Origin: an uncultured Eubacteriales bacterium
Lineage (GTDB): Bacteria > Bacillota > Clostridia > Christensenellales > UMGS416
DNA length: 32,328 nucleotides
Direction: 5' to 3'
NCBI GenBank assembly: GCA_900542005.1
Contig: UQLW01000034.1
Coordinates: forward strand, 1-32,328
Below the pieces are notes generated by a model. It ran no database searches and had not been told where the DNA came from. It saw only the letters and a program-made list of their open reading frames with translations. Below, one piece after another: positions 7,017 to 14,063 of this stretch; position 1 is the stretch's first letter, and each line of letters starts with the position of its first letter. The position numbers were made by a program, and so were the translations under genes.

Positions 7017-7472
7017 CTACTCGGAGACCGCCATCTCCCGTTCTTCGGGTATACCGTTCTGGTTGTGATCCCACAGCACAAGGTCGGCCAGGGTGATGCG
7101 GTCGACCACCCCGTCAATGGCGTCCTTCAGCTGCTTCCAGACCTGAACGGTCACGCACCGGTTGCAGCGCTCGCAGTCCTCCGCTCCGGTATCCAGGCAG
7201 GAAACCGGAGCCAGGCTGCCCTCCATCTGCCGCAGGATCATCCCCACCGTATACTCGCCGGGATCCCGCGCCAGCATATAGCCGCCCCTGGCGCCCCGGA
7301 CGCTTTTCACAAAGCCGGCCCGGTTCAGGGTGGTCACAATCTGTTCCATATATTTTTCTGAGATGGCCTGGCGGGAGGCGATGCTTTTAATGGATACATA
7401 TTCGCCCTGCGGCGCCAAAGCCAAATCCAGCATGATACGCAGGCCATACCGGCCCTTTGTCGATATCTTCAT
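7017..7472 (-). CDS. Rrf2 family transcriptional regulator (IscR/CymR type)
   Basis: The start is ATG 7472 with AAAGGAG eight bases upstream; the product has 151 residues. The N-terminal winged helix is typical: MKISTKGRYGLRIMLDLA, then ISEKYMEQIVTTLNRAGFVKS and the GARGGYMLAR wing. The effector region at residues 92-110 has four cysteines with spacing C-x7-C-x2-C-x2-C. IscR-type members use three cysteines here to hold an Fe-S cluster; B. subtilis CymR, the cysteine-metabolism repressor, does not. The gene is next to metY-metA, whose promoter region shares a palindromic half-site with this gene's own leader. This suggests control of sulfur assimilation, possibly by an Fe-S or redox signal. 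Function beyond the family is inferred. Confidence 0.85.
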   Translation of the reverse strand: MKISTKGRYGLRIMLDLALAPQGEYVSIKSIASRQAISEKYMEQIVTTLNRAGFVKSVRGARGGYMLARDPGEYTVGMILRQMEGSLAPVSCLDTGAEDCERCNRCVTVQVWKQLKDAIDGVVDRITLADLVLWDHNQNGIPEEREMAVSE

Positions 7473-7518
7473 CGAACAATCTCCTTTCCCATTAGGGGAT
7501 ACATCGATATTAAAGATT

Positions 7519-7547
7519 ATCATACTATTGTATTTCTTCCTTTTCAA
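7519..7547 (-). promoter_or_regulatory. Rrf2 gene promoter
   Basis: On the minus strand, TTGAAA (7547-7542), a 17-base spacer and TATGAT (7524-7519). ATAC-N4-GTAT overlaps the -10, and TTTAATAT follows at 7514-7507, possibly for autoregulation. Confidence 0.75.
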
Positions 7548-7567
7548 CCGGGTTTTCACGAAATATG

Positions 7568-7593
7568 AAAAAAAGCCGGATTTTTTCCGGCTT
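7568..7593 (-). terminator. Terminator of the ACT/lipoprotein/MBL operon
   Basis: On the minus strand, AAGCCGGA, a short T-rich loop, TCCGGCTT and a run of T. It lies 19 bases after the hydrolase stop. Confidence 0.9.
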
Positions 7594-7611
7594 GACGTAA
7601 ACTTTGCGCGG

Positions 7612-8457
7612 TTATCGGTCCTCCAGCTGCTCCGGCCGGAAGTAAATCGCCGTAAAATCAATGTCCTCCAGCTGTTCCTCGCCGCTAATGGGCCCAAGGG
7701 AATAGACATAGGCCTCGGCGCCGCCCTCCAGCGCGGGGCGGTGCTTCATGGGCACTGCGTCGTCCATATTGGCGCGCCGGGCCGTCTCCAGGTAGACGTC
7801 GAAGCGGGATTTGGGCAGCAGGTTGGGAATATGGGCCGGCAGGAAACGGTCGAAGGGCAGCGTCCTGACCTGACGCAGCATCCGGGCCCAGGCCGGGATG
7901 CTCAAGGCGCCCTTCAGGAACATCCACATCATGGGGTTGCAGGCGTCCGAGGTCAGAAGCAGGCCCCGCTCCCGCAGCAGCAGGCCCACGGAGCCCGGCG
8001 TATGCCCCGGCATGGGCACCACCTGAACCGTCAGCCCGCCCAGGTCGAACACGGCTTCCGGGTCCAGCGCCTCCAGCCGGCCGGCGCCGCCCCGGAGGAA
8101 AGCGCCCGTATCAAAGCCATCGGGCACAAGCCCCGCGCGCTGCGCGCTCTCAAGCGCCGCCGCCCGGGCCCGGTCGCCGTTCCATTCCCGGCAGATCGAA
8201 AAATCCGCCGGGTGCAGCCAGACACGGTCAAACTGGTAGTTTCCGCGGGTATGGTCGCCGTGGCCGTGGCTGGCGATCACCCGGTAGGGCAGCGTGGTCA
8301 GCGATTCCACCTGCTCCCTCAGGTTGCCAATCCCATTGGTCGTGTCAAAAAGGATGGCTTCCCGGCTTCCTGTAATGAGCGTAGCGTACACATGCATCCG
8401 GTCGCCGATATGGGTGACGCCCTCCATAACCGGCACAACGCTGAAATATCCCTCCAT
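7612..8457 (-). CDS. Metallo-beta-lactamase fold hydrolase
   Basis: This 281-residue protein starts at ATG 8457 with AAAGGAG six bases upstream. The zinc-site signature is complete: SHGHGDHTRG at about residue 63 (HxHxDH), MPGHTPGS near 150, LLTSDAC near 169 with the bridging Asp, and PAHI near 208. This makes it a glyoxalase-II-like or general MBL hydrolase, cytoplasmic (no signal peptide). The C-terminal 60 residues have no motif I recognise. It is the last gene of an operon, 18 bases after the lipoprotein gene. Substrate unknown. Confidence 0.85.
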   Translation of the reverse strand: MEGYFSVVPVMEGVTHIGDRMHVYATLITGSREAILFDTTNGIGNLREQVESLTTLPYRVIASHGHGDHTRGNYQFDRVWLHPADFSICREWNGDRARAAALESAQRAGLVPDGFDTGAFLRGGAGRLEALDPEAVFDLGGLTVQVVPMPGHTPGSVGLLLRERGLLLTSDACNPMMWMFLKGALSIPAWARMLRQVRTLPFDRFLPAHIPNLLPKSRFDVYLETARRANMDDAVPMKHRPALEGGAEAYVYSLGPISGEEQLEDIDFTAIYFRPEQLEDR

Positions 8458-8475
8458 CTTTTGCTCCTTTCTCCG

Positions 8476-9444
8476 CTAGGGGGCCATCAGTTTAAGCCCG
8501 TCGGTAAAATCCCGCAGAGCGGTACCTGTCAGGGTGAAGCTCCGCGCCTCCGGCGTCAGGCAAATCAGCTGCTCCGACGCGTTCAGGCCATAAAGCGCCT
8601 GCCCCTGCCCCACAATCAGCCTTGTCCCCTCGGGCAGATCTGAAAGCGGCTCCGGCAGCTGCTGCAGCCGCTCCCCGCCGCCGGGATACAGCTCCTCCAC
8701 CAGGGCCAGCCGCCCTCCGGCCTGTACGGCCATCAGATCCAGCCGCGCCATATCGCGGTCACAGGCCCGCAGGATCGCCCGCAGCCGGCCATAGTCCATC
8801 CTTTCCCCCGCCTCGTCGCAGGTAAAGGGCGAGGCCTCCGCCAGCGCCTGGCGCTCACCGTCGCTGAGCGTGGAGCGTGCAAACTGGGTCTGCCCCGGGT
8901 GGAAGATCGGCCAAAGCTTTTCCGTCAGCCCCTCCAGCGTATGGCCGTTCAGCCCGGCAGACTCGTTATCCGTGGCAGCGGCAATCAGGTATTCATCCTC
9001 ATAAAGGTAGAAGAACAGGCCGGCGTGATAATCAAAGACCATGCCTCCCTCGTCCAGCGTGCGCTCCCGCACGGCCAGGATCAGCTTTTGCCCTTCCTTC
9101 AGCGCCGGGCGCCCGGCCTCTGCCCACAGCACGGCGGTGGCCCGGTCGTTGAGCGCGCCGCTGTCGGCTACGCTTCCGCATATGGCCTGCTCCACATGCA
9201 CCGGTACAGCCTCGCTCTGGCCGGCCAGCGGCGCCGGCAGGGCGTTATCATGCAGCACTTCCACCTGGATCACCGCGTCGGCCCAGTCCAGCGATTCCTC
9301 CAGGCTCTTGGAGCTGGCATAGCGGCCATAGGCGCTCTGCGCCGCCTCCAGCTCGGCCCCGGTCAGGGCCCGGCTGCCGCTGCAGCCGCCCATCAGCATC
9401 AGCACCGCCGCGCCCAGCGCCGCCAGGCGAATCATGCTTCGCAT
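8476..9444 (-). CDS. Predicted lipoprotein of unknown function
   Basis: The start is ATG 9444, preceded by GGGGGGAG. The protein has 322 residues. An N-terminal signal (MRSMIRLAALGAAVLMLMGGC) ends in a lipobox-like LMGGC with Cys21, suggesting attachment to the outer face of the membrane. The rest is soluble. Features include WADAVIQVEVLHDNALP near residue 55, QKLILAVRERTLDEGG near 120 and a hydrophobic YHAGLFFYLYEDEYLIAAAT segment, which recalls small exported beta domains. No enzyme motif was recognised. It sits between the ACT-domain gene (31 bases away) and the MBL hydrolase gene (18 bases), so the three are probably co-transcribed. Confidence 0.75.
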   Translation of the reverse strand: MRSMIRLAALGAAVLMLMGGCSGSRALTGAELEAAQSAYGRYASSKSLEESLDWADAVIQVEVLHDNALPAPLAGQSEAVPVHVEQAICGSVADSGALNDRATAVLWAEAGRPALKEGQKLILAVRERTLDEGGMVFDYHAGLFFYLYEDEYLIAAATDNESAGLNGHTLEGLTEKLWPIFHPGQTQFARSTLSDGERQALAEASPFTCDEAGERMDYGRLRAILRACDRDMARLDLMAVQAGGRLALVEELYPGGGERLQQLPEPLSDLPEGTRLIVGQGQALYGLNASEQLICLTPEARSFTLTGTALRDFTDGLKLMAP

Positions 9445-9475
9445 TAAGCTCCCCCCTCGTCCTTGAATCGGTCTT

Positions 9476-9874
9476 TTATGCTTTAGACGCGGCCGCAGCC
9501 CATTCATTCCCGCCGGCTCTTATTACGGAAAAGCCCGCCGCCTTCAGCGCGGCGGCCGCCCGGTCCAGCTGATCCAGCGGGACAAAGAGGTAATCGGTGT
9601 CATAGGTGGACTGGGCCAGCAGCGGGACGCCCGCCTCCGCCAGGCAGCGGCTCAGCCGCTCCATAACCCCCACCAGGGACAAGTCCAGCGTACCGGAAAC
9701 GCCCAGGCAGGCCCAGGGGCCCTGGCTGCTGCCGGGCCGGCCGGGCAGCCGGGGCGCCAGCAGCGAATACTCGCCCCGAATCCAGGCGGCAAAGCAGGGC
9801 CCCTGCTCCGGGAAGGGCTGCGGCGCATCGTACCGCCCCAGCCAAAACTGCTCCCGCTCCACAATGAGTTCCAT
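9476..9874 (-). CDS. ACT domain protein (ACT_7/aspartate kinase-like regulatory fold)
   Basis: The start is ATG 9874 with AAGGAGAT upstream (a longer in-frame reading to 9928 has no ribosome site). The 132-residue protein has two ACT-like halves. The second reads LSLVGVMERLSRCLAEAGVPLLAQSTYDTDYLFVPLDQLDRAAAALKAAGF (cited in parts), with the familiar helix, QSTYDTDYLFV strand and helix. Stand-alone proteins like this resemble the regulatory part of aspartate kinase and usually bind amino acids. It is the first gene of the operon with the lipoprotein and MBL hydrolase. No ligand can be named. No clear promoter was found in the 110 bases it shares with the divergent propeller gene. Confidence 0.75.
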   Translation of the reverse strand: MELIVEREQFWLGRYDAPQPFPEQGPCFAAWIRGEYSLLAPRLPGRPGSSQGPWACLGVSGTLDLSLVGVMERLSRCLAEAGVPLLAQSTYDTDYLFVPLDQLDRAAAALKAAGFSVIRAGGNEWAAAASKA

Positions 9875-9984
9875 TGCTCCATCTCCTTGTAAGGTAGTCT
9901 TCGCACAATTGTCATATAAATGAAACATTTGGCCGTGAATTTTTTCGTCCTAGACATGGATTATCACCGGGGGAGGAAACGATC

Positions 9985-11712
9985 ATGCGGCGCATCCGTC
10001 ACAAAAGCAAAAATCCATTCGCAATATGGCTCGTCCCTTTGTGCCTGGCGGCAGCCTGCATCTGTGCCATCAGCATCCTGTTGACCATGGACCGCCCTGC
10101 GCCGGCCCGGAGGGACGCTCTGCCCACCGCCTCCCCGCCGCCGGCCTCCATCGCCGGCGGCCCTACCGCAACGGCTCCCCTGCCGGAGGCCGCCACGCCT
10201 GAGCCCACGCCCTTTTTCACCGCGTCCGCCTCCGCCGATGACGCCGCCAAGCCCAGCCTGGTGAACCTGCGGTACCGCCGCCTCAGCGGGGATACCCTCA
10301 TCGACAGCTATCACCGGGATACGCCTTTATATTTCGGCGCGCCCCAGCAATACTCCTCCCTGGAGGGCGTGATTACCTTCCGGGGCGATCATTTCCGAAG
10401 CGGCGGCAGCTACGGCTCCGCAGCGCTGGCGAACCGCCAGCTGGGCGTCGCCTGGCGCAAGAGGATCGGCGCCATCGACAAATGGACGGGCGTAGGCTGG
10501 AACGGCCAGCCCGTCATGGTGCGCTGGAGCGATGAGCAGCGCGCCCAGATGAATCTGAACGCCGAAAAAAAGGGCAAGTCCGGCCTGATCGAGGTGATAT
10601 ACGGTACCCTGGATGGGAAAATTTACTTTCTGGACGCCGAGGACGGCCAACCGACCCGGGACCCCATCAACCTGGGCTATCCCATCAAGGGCTCCGTCTC
10701 CATCGATCCCAGAGGCTACCCGCTGCTCTATGTGGGCCAGGGGATCCCCAACAACGGCGATAAGCGCAATACCATCGGCTGGCGGATCTACTCGCTGGTG
10801 GATCAGGCCGAGCTCTATGTGCAGCCCGGCATCACCGACCTGGCCCATCGAAAATGGGGGGCCTTCGACAGCGTCTGCCTGGTGGACGGCGCCCATGATA
10901 CCGTGCTGCTGACCGGGGAAAACGGCCTCGTCTACTCCATCGAGCTCAACACCTCGCTGGGCGGCGAGCACGGCGTCAGCGTCGATCCCAAGGTCACCCT
11001 CTACCGGTATAAATCCGATATCAGCGAGCGGCTTGGAAGCGAAAATTCTCCGGCGGCGCTGGGCCCTTACCTTTTTACCGCCGACAACTCCGGGCTCGTG
11101 ACCTGCATCGACACCACCACCATGGACGCCGTTTGGGCCAGGGACTGCGTGGACGATATCGACGCCTCCCTGGTGCTGGATCGGGAATCCGCCAGCCAGG
11201 CCGCCCTTTACGTGACCTGCCAGGTGGATCACCAGGGGGTGGGCGGCCTGTGCCACATGCAGAAGCTGGACGCCATGACCGGCGCGCTGCTTTGGGAGCA
11301 CACCATCGGCTGCGTCTATTCCGAGGATGTGAACGGCGGAAGCCTGGCCACGCCCCTGAACGGCCGGGGCGACATGGAAAACCTCATCGTTTTCTGCCCG
11401 GCCAAGACCAAGGAGGGCGGCGGCCGGGGGCTGCTGATCGCCTATGAGAAGGACACGGGGAACGTAGCCTGGCAGACGCCGCTCACCCATTACTGCTGGT
11501 CCTCCCCCACCGCCGTCTATACGCCCGAGGGGAAGGGCTATATCCTGCTGGCGGATTCCTCCGGCACGCTGATGCTCATCGAGGGCTCCACAGGGACGGT
11601 GCTGGCCACCCTGGCGCTGGATGGCAACGTCGAGGGATCGCCGGCGGTCTTCGACGATATGCTGGTGGTCGGAACCCGCGCCGGCAGCATCTATGGAATC
11701 CGCCTTTCCTAA
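9985..11712 (+). CDS. Membrane-anchored PQQ-like beta-propeller protein
   Basis: This 575-residue protein starts at ATG 9985 with GGGGGAGG nine bases upstream. Residues 1-12 are basic and 13-35 form one membrane segment, followed by a Pro/Ala/Thr-rich linker to about residue 85. The extracellular body has repeated strands of the PQQ/quinoprotein type: GTLDGKIYFLDAEDG, LFTADNSGLVTCIDTTTMDAVWARD, KLDAMTGALLWEHTIG, IAYEKDTGNVAWQTPL and LIEGSTGTVLATLAL. These are successive propeller blades. No catalytic residues or PQQ-specific Trp-dock motif set could be confirmed, so a binding or scaffolding role at the cell surface is more likely than dehydrogenase activity. It is monocistronic, with its own terminator. 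Confidence 0.85.
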   Translation: MRRIRHKSKNPFAIWLVPLCLAAACICAISILLTMDRPAPARRDALPTASPPPASIAGGPTATAPLPEAATPEPTPFFTASASADDAAKPSLVNLRYRRLSGDTLIDSYHRDTPLYFGAPQQYSSLEGVITFRGDHFRSGGSYGSAALANRQLGVAWRKRIGAIDKWTGVGWNGQPVMVRWSDEQRAQMNLNAEKKGKSGLIEVIYGTLDGKIYFLDAEDGQPTRDPINLGYPIKGSVSIDPRGYPLLYVGQGIPNNGDKRNTIGWRIYSLVDQAELYVQPGITDLAHRKWGAFDSVCLVDGAHDTVLLTGENGLVYSIELNTSLGGEHGVSVDPKVTLYRYKSDISERLGSENSPAALGPYLFTADNSGLVTCIDTTTMDAVWARDCVDDIDASLVLDRESASQAALYVTCQVDHQGVGGLCHMQKLDAMTGALLWEHTIGCVYSEDVNGGSLATPLNGRGDMENLIVFCPAKTKEGGGRGLLIAYEKDTGNVAWQTPLTHYCWSSPTAVYTPEGKGYILLADSSGTLMLIEGSTGTVLATLALDGNVEGSPAVFDDMLVVGTRAGSIYGIRLS

Positions 11713-11736
11713 GCCGCACCTTCCAAAGCCCAACGG

Positions 11737-11764
11737 AAAGCGCCGCGTTTGCGGCGCTTTCTTT
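11737..11764 (+). terminator. Terminator of propeller gene
   Basis: AAAGCGCCGC, loop GTTT, GCGGCGCTTT, then CTTT. It lies 25 bases after the stop codon. Confidence 0.8.
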
Positions 11765-11786
11765 GCCCTTCGGAGCCGGCAGCGCA

Positions 11787-11815
11787 TTGAAATTTTTCAC
11801 CAAAAAGTATATAAT
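11787..11815 (+). promoter_or_regulatory. Promoter of Sel1-like membrane protein gene
   Basis: TTGAAA (11787-11792), a 17-base AT-rich spacer and consensus TATAAT (11810-11815), 46 bases before the start codon. Confidence 0.85.
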
Positions 11816-11861
11816 TTTATGGAAAATTGCGATTTGACCGATCTTGGGAAGGATGGGAAAG

Positions 11862-13013
11862 ATGGATTTCAAGCAGGACAATCAAAAATGGGAAACCGAC
11901 GACATCACAGGGAAGACCGGCAAGCTGAAGGCTGACCCGGGCCCGGCAGCCATGCCGTCCGGCGGCGATCTGGAGGGATACACGCTCAGCGCCCTGCGCA
12001 GCGCCGCCCAGGGCGGCGATACCCAGGCCCAGGCCGAGCTGAGCCGGCGCTACCTTAACGGCGTAGGCGGCGCCATTGCCAACGCAACCACCGCGAAAGA
12101 GTGGGCCCAGCGCGGCTCCGATGCCGGCGATCCGCTCTGCTCCGCGTCCCTGGCCATCTGCCACTATAACATGAAGGAGTACCAGGCTTCCCTGGACGCC
12201 TCCGAAACAGCGCTTACCCAGTGCCTGCCTATGGACCGCCCCGTGGGTACCATCCTCAATGCGCTGCTCAATATCTCCTCCATCTCCGCCAAGGCGCAGG
12301 CGAAGCTTCCCTCCTCCGCCTGCCCCAAGCAGCAGCGGGGCCTGCGGGATCATCTTTCAAAGGCCCGCGCCGAGCTGGATGAGGCAAAGGCGTACCAAAA
12401 GCATGCCTCCGTCGGTATACCCCAGCTTTTGTGGGGGCTTCTCTTTATCGCCATAGCGGCGGCCGTGTTCTTCCTTTGGCACCCGCCGGTGCAGGCGGAT
12501 TTTCATCCTGACGAGGATGTCTATATGATCGTCGGCGTCATCATCGCCATCATCGGATGGATTGTGCTGCAATCCTTTTGGGGCGGCATCATCTGCGGCG
12601 CCATTATCACCCTGATCCTCACCTATGGCCTGGAGTATCTTGTCAACCTGCCCAACTTCCTGCCCATCCTCCGCCTGGCGGCCGTCGCCCTGTGCGGAAT
12701 CCTCGGTTTGATAAAAGCCTTTAAGGGGGCCTCCAAGCAGGCCGCTTACCGCTCCTTCATGGCCCGGTCCGCCAAGGCGCAATCGCAGCTTGCCCAGCTT
12801 CAGGCGAAGGTCTGCGCCTGCTATGAAGAGCTCATCGATTATTTTGAAAAGCGTTATGCCCTGATGGCCCGCATCATGGAAATCATGCCCGACAGCATCC
12901 GCCAGGAGCTGGGCGAAAGCTTCGTCGACTATGCCAACCAGCACCTGAACGAGGGCCGGGCGCTCAGCAAGGAATATGCCAGCTGGCGGTCGGGCGCCCA
13001 AAAGGCCGCCTGA
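11862..13013 (+). CDS. Sel1-like repeat protein with C-terminal membrane domain
   Basis: Start chosen at ATG 11862, since GGAAGG lies nine bases upstream; ATG 11853 is too close to that site. The product has 383 residues. Residues 30-115 carry Sel1-like (TPR-related) repeats, seen in LRSAAQGGDTQAQAELSRRY and KEWAQRGSDAGDPLCSASLA. Residues 185-300 contain about four membrane segments (LLFIAIAAAVFFLW; MIVGVIIAIIGWIVL; GIICGAIITLILTYGL; LRLAAVALCGILGLI). The C-terminal 90 residues are helical and possibly coiled-coil (QSQLAQLQAKVCACYEELIDYFEKR). No close relative is recognised. The repeats suggest a protein-binding cytoplasmic face. It is monocistronic with its own promoter and terminator. Confidence 0.75.
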   Translation: MDFKQDNQKWETDDITGKTGKLKADPGPAAMPSGGDLEGYTLSALRSAAQGGDTQAQAELSRRYLNGVGGAIANATTAKEWAQRGSDAGDPLCSASLAICHYNMKEYQASLDASETALTQCLPMDRPVGTILNALLNISSISAKAQAKLPSSACPKQQRGLRDHLSKARAELDEAKAYQKHASVGIPQLLWGLLFIAIAAAVFFLWHPPVQADFHPDEDVYMIVGVIIAIIGWIVLQSFWGGIICGAIITLILTYGLEYLVNLPNFLPILRLAAVALCGILGLIKAFKGASKQAAYRSFMARSAKAQSQLAQLQAKVCACYEELIDYFEKRYALMARIMEIMPDSIRQELGESFVDYANQHLNEGRALSKEYASWRSGAQKAA

Positions 13014-13040
13014 TTCCCCACTTTTCATCCCCGCCCTATT

Positions 13041-13081
13041 AGCAAAGCGCCCGCTTCCGGCAGGCGCTTTGCTTTCTTTTT
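13041..13081 (+). terminator. Terminator of Sel1-like gene
   Basis: AGCAAAGCGCC and GGCGCTTTGCT form an 11-bp stem with an 11-base loop, followed by TTCTTTTT. Confidence 0.9.
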
Positions 13082-13112
13082 ACCCCGCCCTTTTTCTTCG
13101 CCGGTAAGGGTG

Positions 13113-13141
13113 TTGACACCGCGCTCTGGGGTGGGTATAAT
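13113..13141 (+). promoter_or_regulatory. Perfect consensus sigma-A promoter
   Basis: TTGACA (13113-13118), a 17-base spacer and TATAAT (13136-13141): both hexamers match consensus exactly. It drives the three-gene operon 13194-15167. Confidence 0.95.
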
Positions 13142-13143
13142 TT

Positions 13144-13172
13144 TACTAAATTAGTAAATTACTAATTTAGTA
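13144..13172. promoter_or_regulatory. 29-base perfect palindromic operator at the transcription start
   Basis: The arms TACTAAATTAGTAA (13144-13157) and TTACTAATTTAGTA (13159-13172) are exact reverse complements around one central base. Each arm itself contains an 11-base palindrome (ACTAA, one base, TTAGT), so two or more dimers could bind side by side. It begins three bases after the -10 and covers the transcription start, the classic position of a repressor site. The TACTA/TAGTA ends recall HxlR or MarR family sites; no such regulator is encoded in the window. Confidence 0.85.
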
Positions 13173-13193
13173 TCAATTCAAGGAGGATCCATC

Positions 13194-13673
13194 ATGAAGA
13201 TCCCGACCACATTGAAGCATAAACCCGTGATTGTTTCGGAAAACTATGAGCGCGTGGACGGCCGCCAATGCTACGACTCCGACGCCAAGGGGCTGTCCTT
13301 GGGCCTGGCCCAGTGGAACGACCGCGGGCGGGTGGAAATCTCCGCGAAGGTATGGCGCTATACCGGCGAGAAGTGGTCCCGCCAGTCGGAGGAGCTGCCC
13401 CTTACCCGCGTCATTGATCTGGCCATCCTGGTGGCCCGGACCGAGGCCTACTTCCGCGAGGCCTACCGCTACCCCAGGCTGTATGATCCGGAGCATCCCC
13501 AGATTGACCGGATCGGCATGCAGGGCGACGCGCTCAATGTAGCCGTGGCCACCGATAACGAGCGCATTGACGAGGATATCGCCCTTTTCCGCGACGCGCT
13601 GGCCCAGGACGACGAGCTGCTCAGCGAGCGGCTGCGCATCCTGGCGCAGGTGCTGAAGGAGGCGGGCTACTGA
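13194..13673 (+). CDS. Conserved hypothetical protein, DUF6530-like
   Basis: This 159-residue protein starts at ATG 13194 with AAGGAGG seven bases upstream. The N-terminal half (KHKPVIVSENYERVDGR, DAKGLSLGLAQWNDRG, VEISAKVWRYTGEKWSRQSEELPLTR) looks strongly conserved and matches my memory of the DUF6530 family; this is recall, not a search. The C-terminal third is helical. There is no signal peptide, membrane segment or known catalytic motif. It is the first gene of a tightly packed operon behind the consensus promoter and large operator. Its stop overlaps the next start (TGATG), so the two are translationally coupled. Function unknown. Confidence 0.75.
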   Translation: MKIPTTLKHKPVIVSENYERVDGRQCYDSDAKGLSLGLAQWNDRGRVEISAKVWRYTGEKWSRQSEELPLTRVIDLAILVARTEAYFREAYRYPRLYDPEHPQIDRIGMQGDALNVAVATDNERIDEDIALFRDALAQDDELLSERLRILAQVLKEAGY

Positions 13674-14032
13674 TGCGCGCCGACCGCAGGGCCCTTGCCG
13701 CGGCCTATAAGCAGCGCACCCGGCAGGGCGGCATATACCGCATCCTGCATCTGCCCTCCGGGCGGTACGCCCTGGAGGCTACGGCCGACCTTAAGGCCGC
13801 GGAAAACCATTTTGCCTTCTCCCAGCATACCGCCGCCTGCGCGCTGGGCGTGCTGCGGGCGGACTGGCTGGCCGATGGCCCGGAGGCCTTCCGCTTTGAG
13901 GCACTGGAGGAGCTTGCGTCCAAACCGGAGCAAACGCCGGCGGAATACCAAGAGGAGCTGGCCCTGCTGCTGGAGCTGTGGCGGGAGCGGCTGCCCGCCG
14001 AGCTGGATATGAGCCGCAGGGACAGGGGCTGA
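13673..14032 (+). CDS. Degenerate GIY-YIG-like protein
   Basis: This 119-residue protein starts at ATG 13673, overlapping the previous stop by one base. Residues 19-30 (GGIYRILHLPSG) match the first strand of a GIY-YIG domain. The second signature strand reads RYALEAT where YIG would be, and the Arg expected on the following helix is absent (DLKAAENHFAFSQHT). The later part (FRFEALEEL, then helices) fits the small GIY-YIG family proteins found in Firmicutes. Loss of signature residues suggests binding rather than cutting of nucleic acid. This is inference from motif inspection. It sits between the DUF6530-like and DUF4037-like genes. Confidence 0.65.
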   Translation: MRADRRALAAAYKQRTRQGGIYRILHLPSGRYALEATADLKAAENHFAFSQHTAACALGVLRADWLADGPEAFRFEALEELASKPEQTPAEYQEELALLLELWRERLPAELDMSRRDRG

Positions 14033-14063
14033 CGCCCTGCCCGGGCTCGGAAGGAGATCAACC

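Noticed and set aside
10327..11787. 486-codon minus-strand frame opposite the propeller gene
   Set aside because: It is a shadow of a GC-rich gene with clear propeller repeats and ribosome site on the plus strand.
13673..14032. Active GIY-YIG endonuclease
   Set aside because: The YIG triplet and the usual Arg are missing, so nuclease activity is not claimed.
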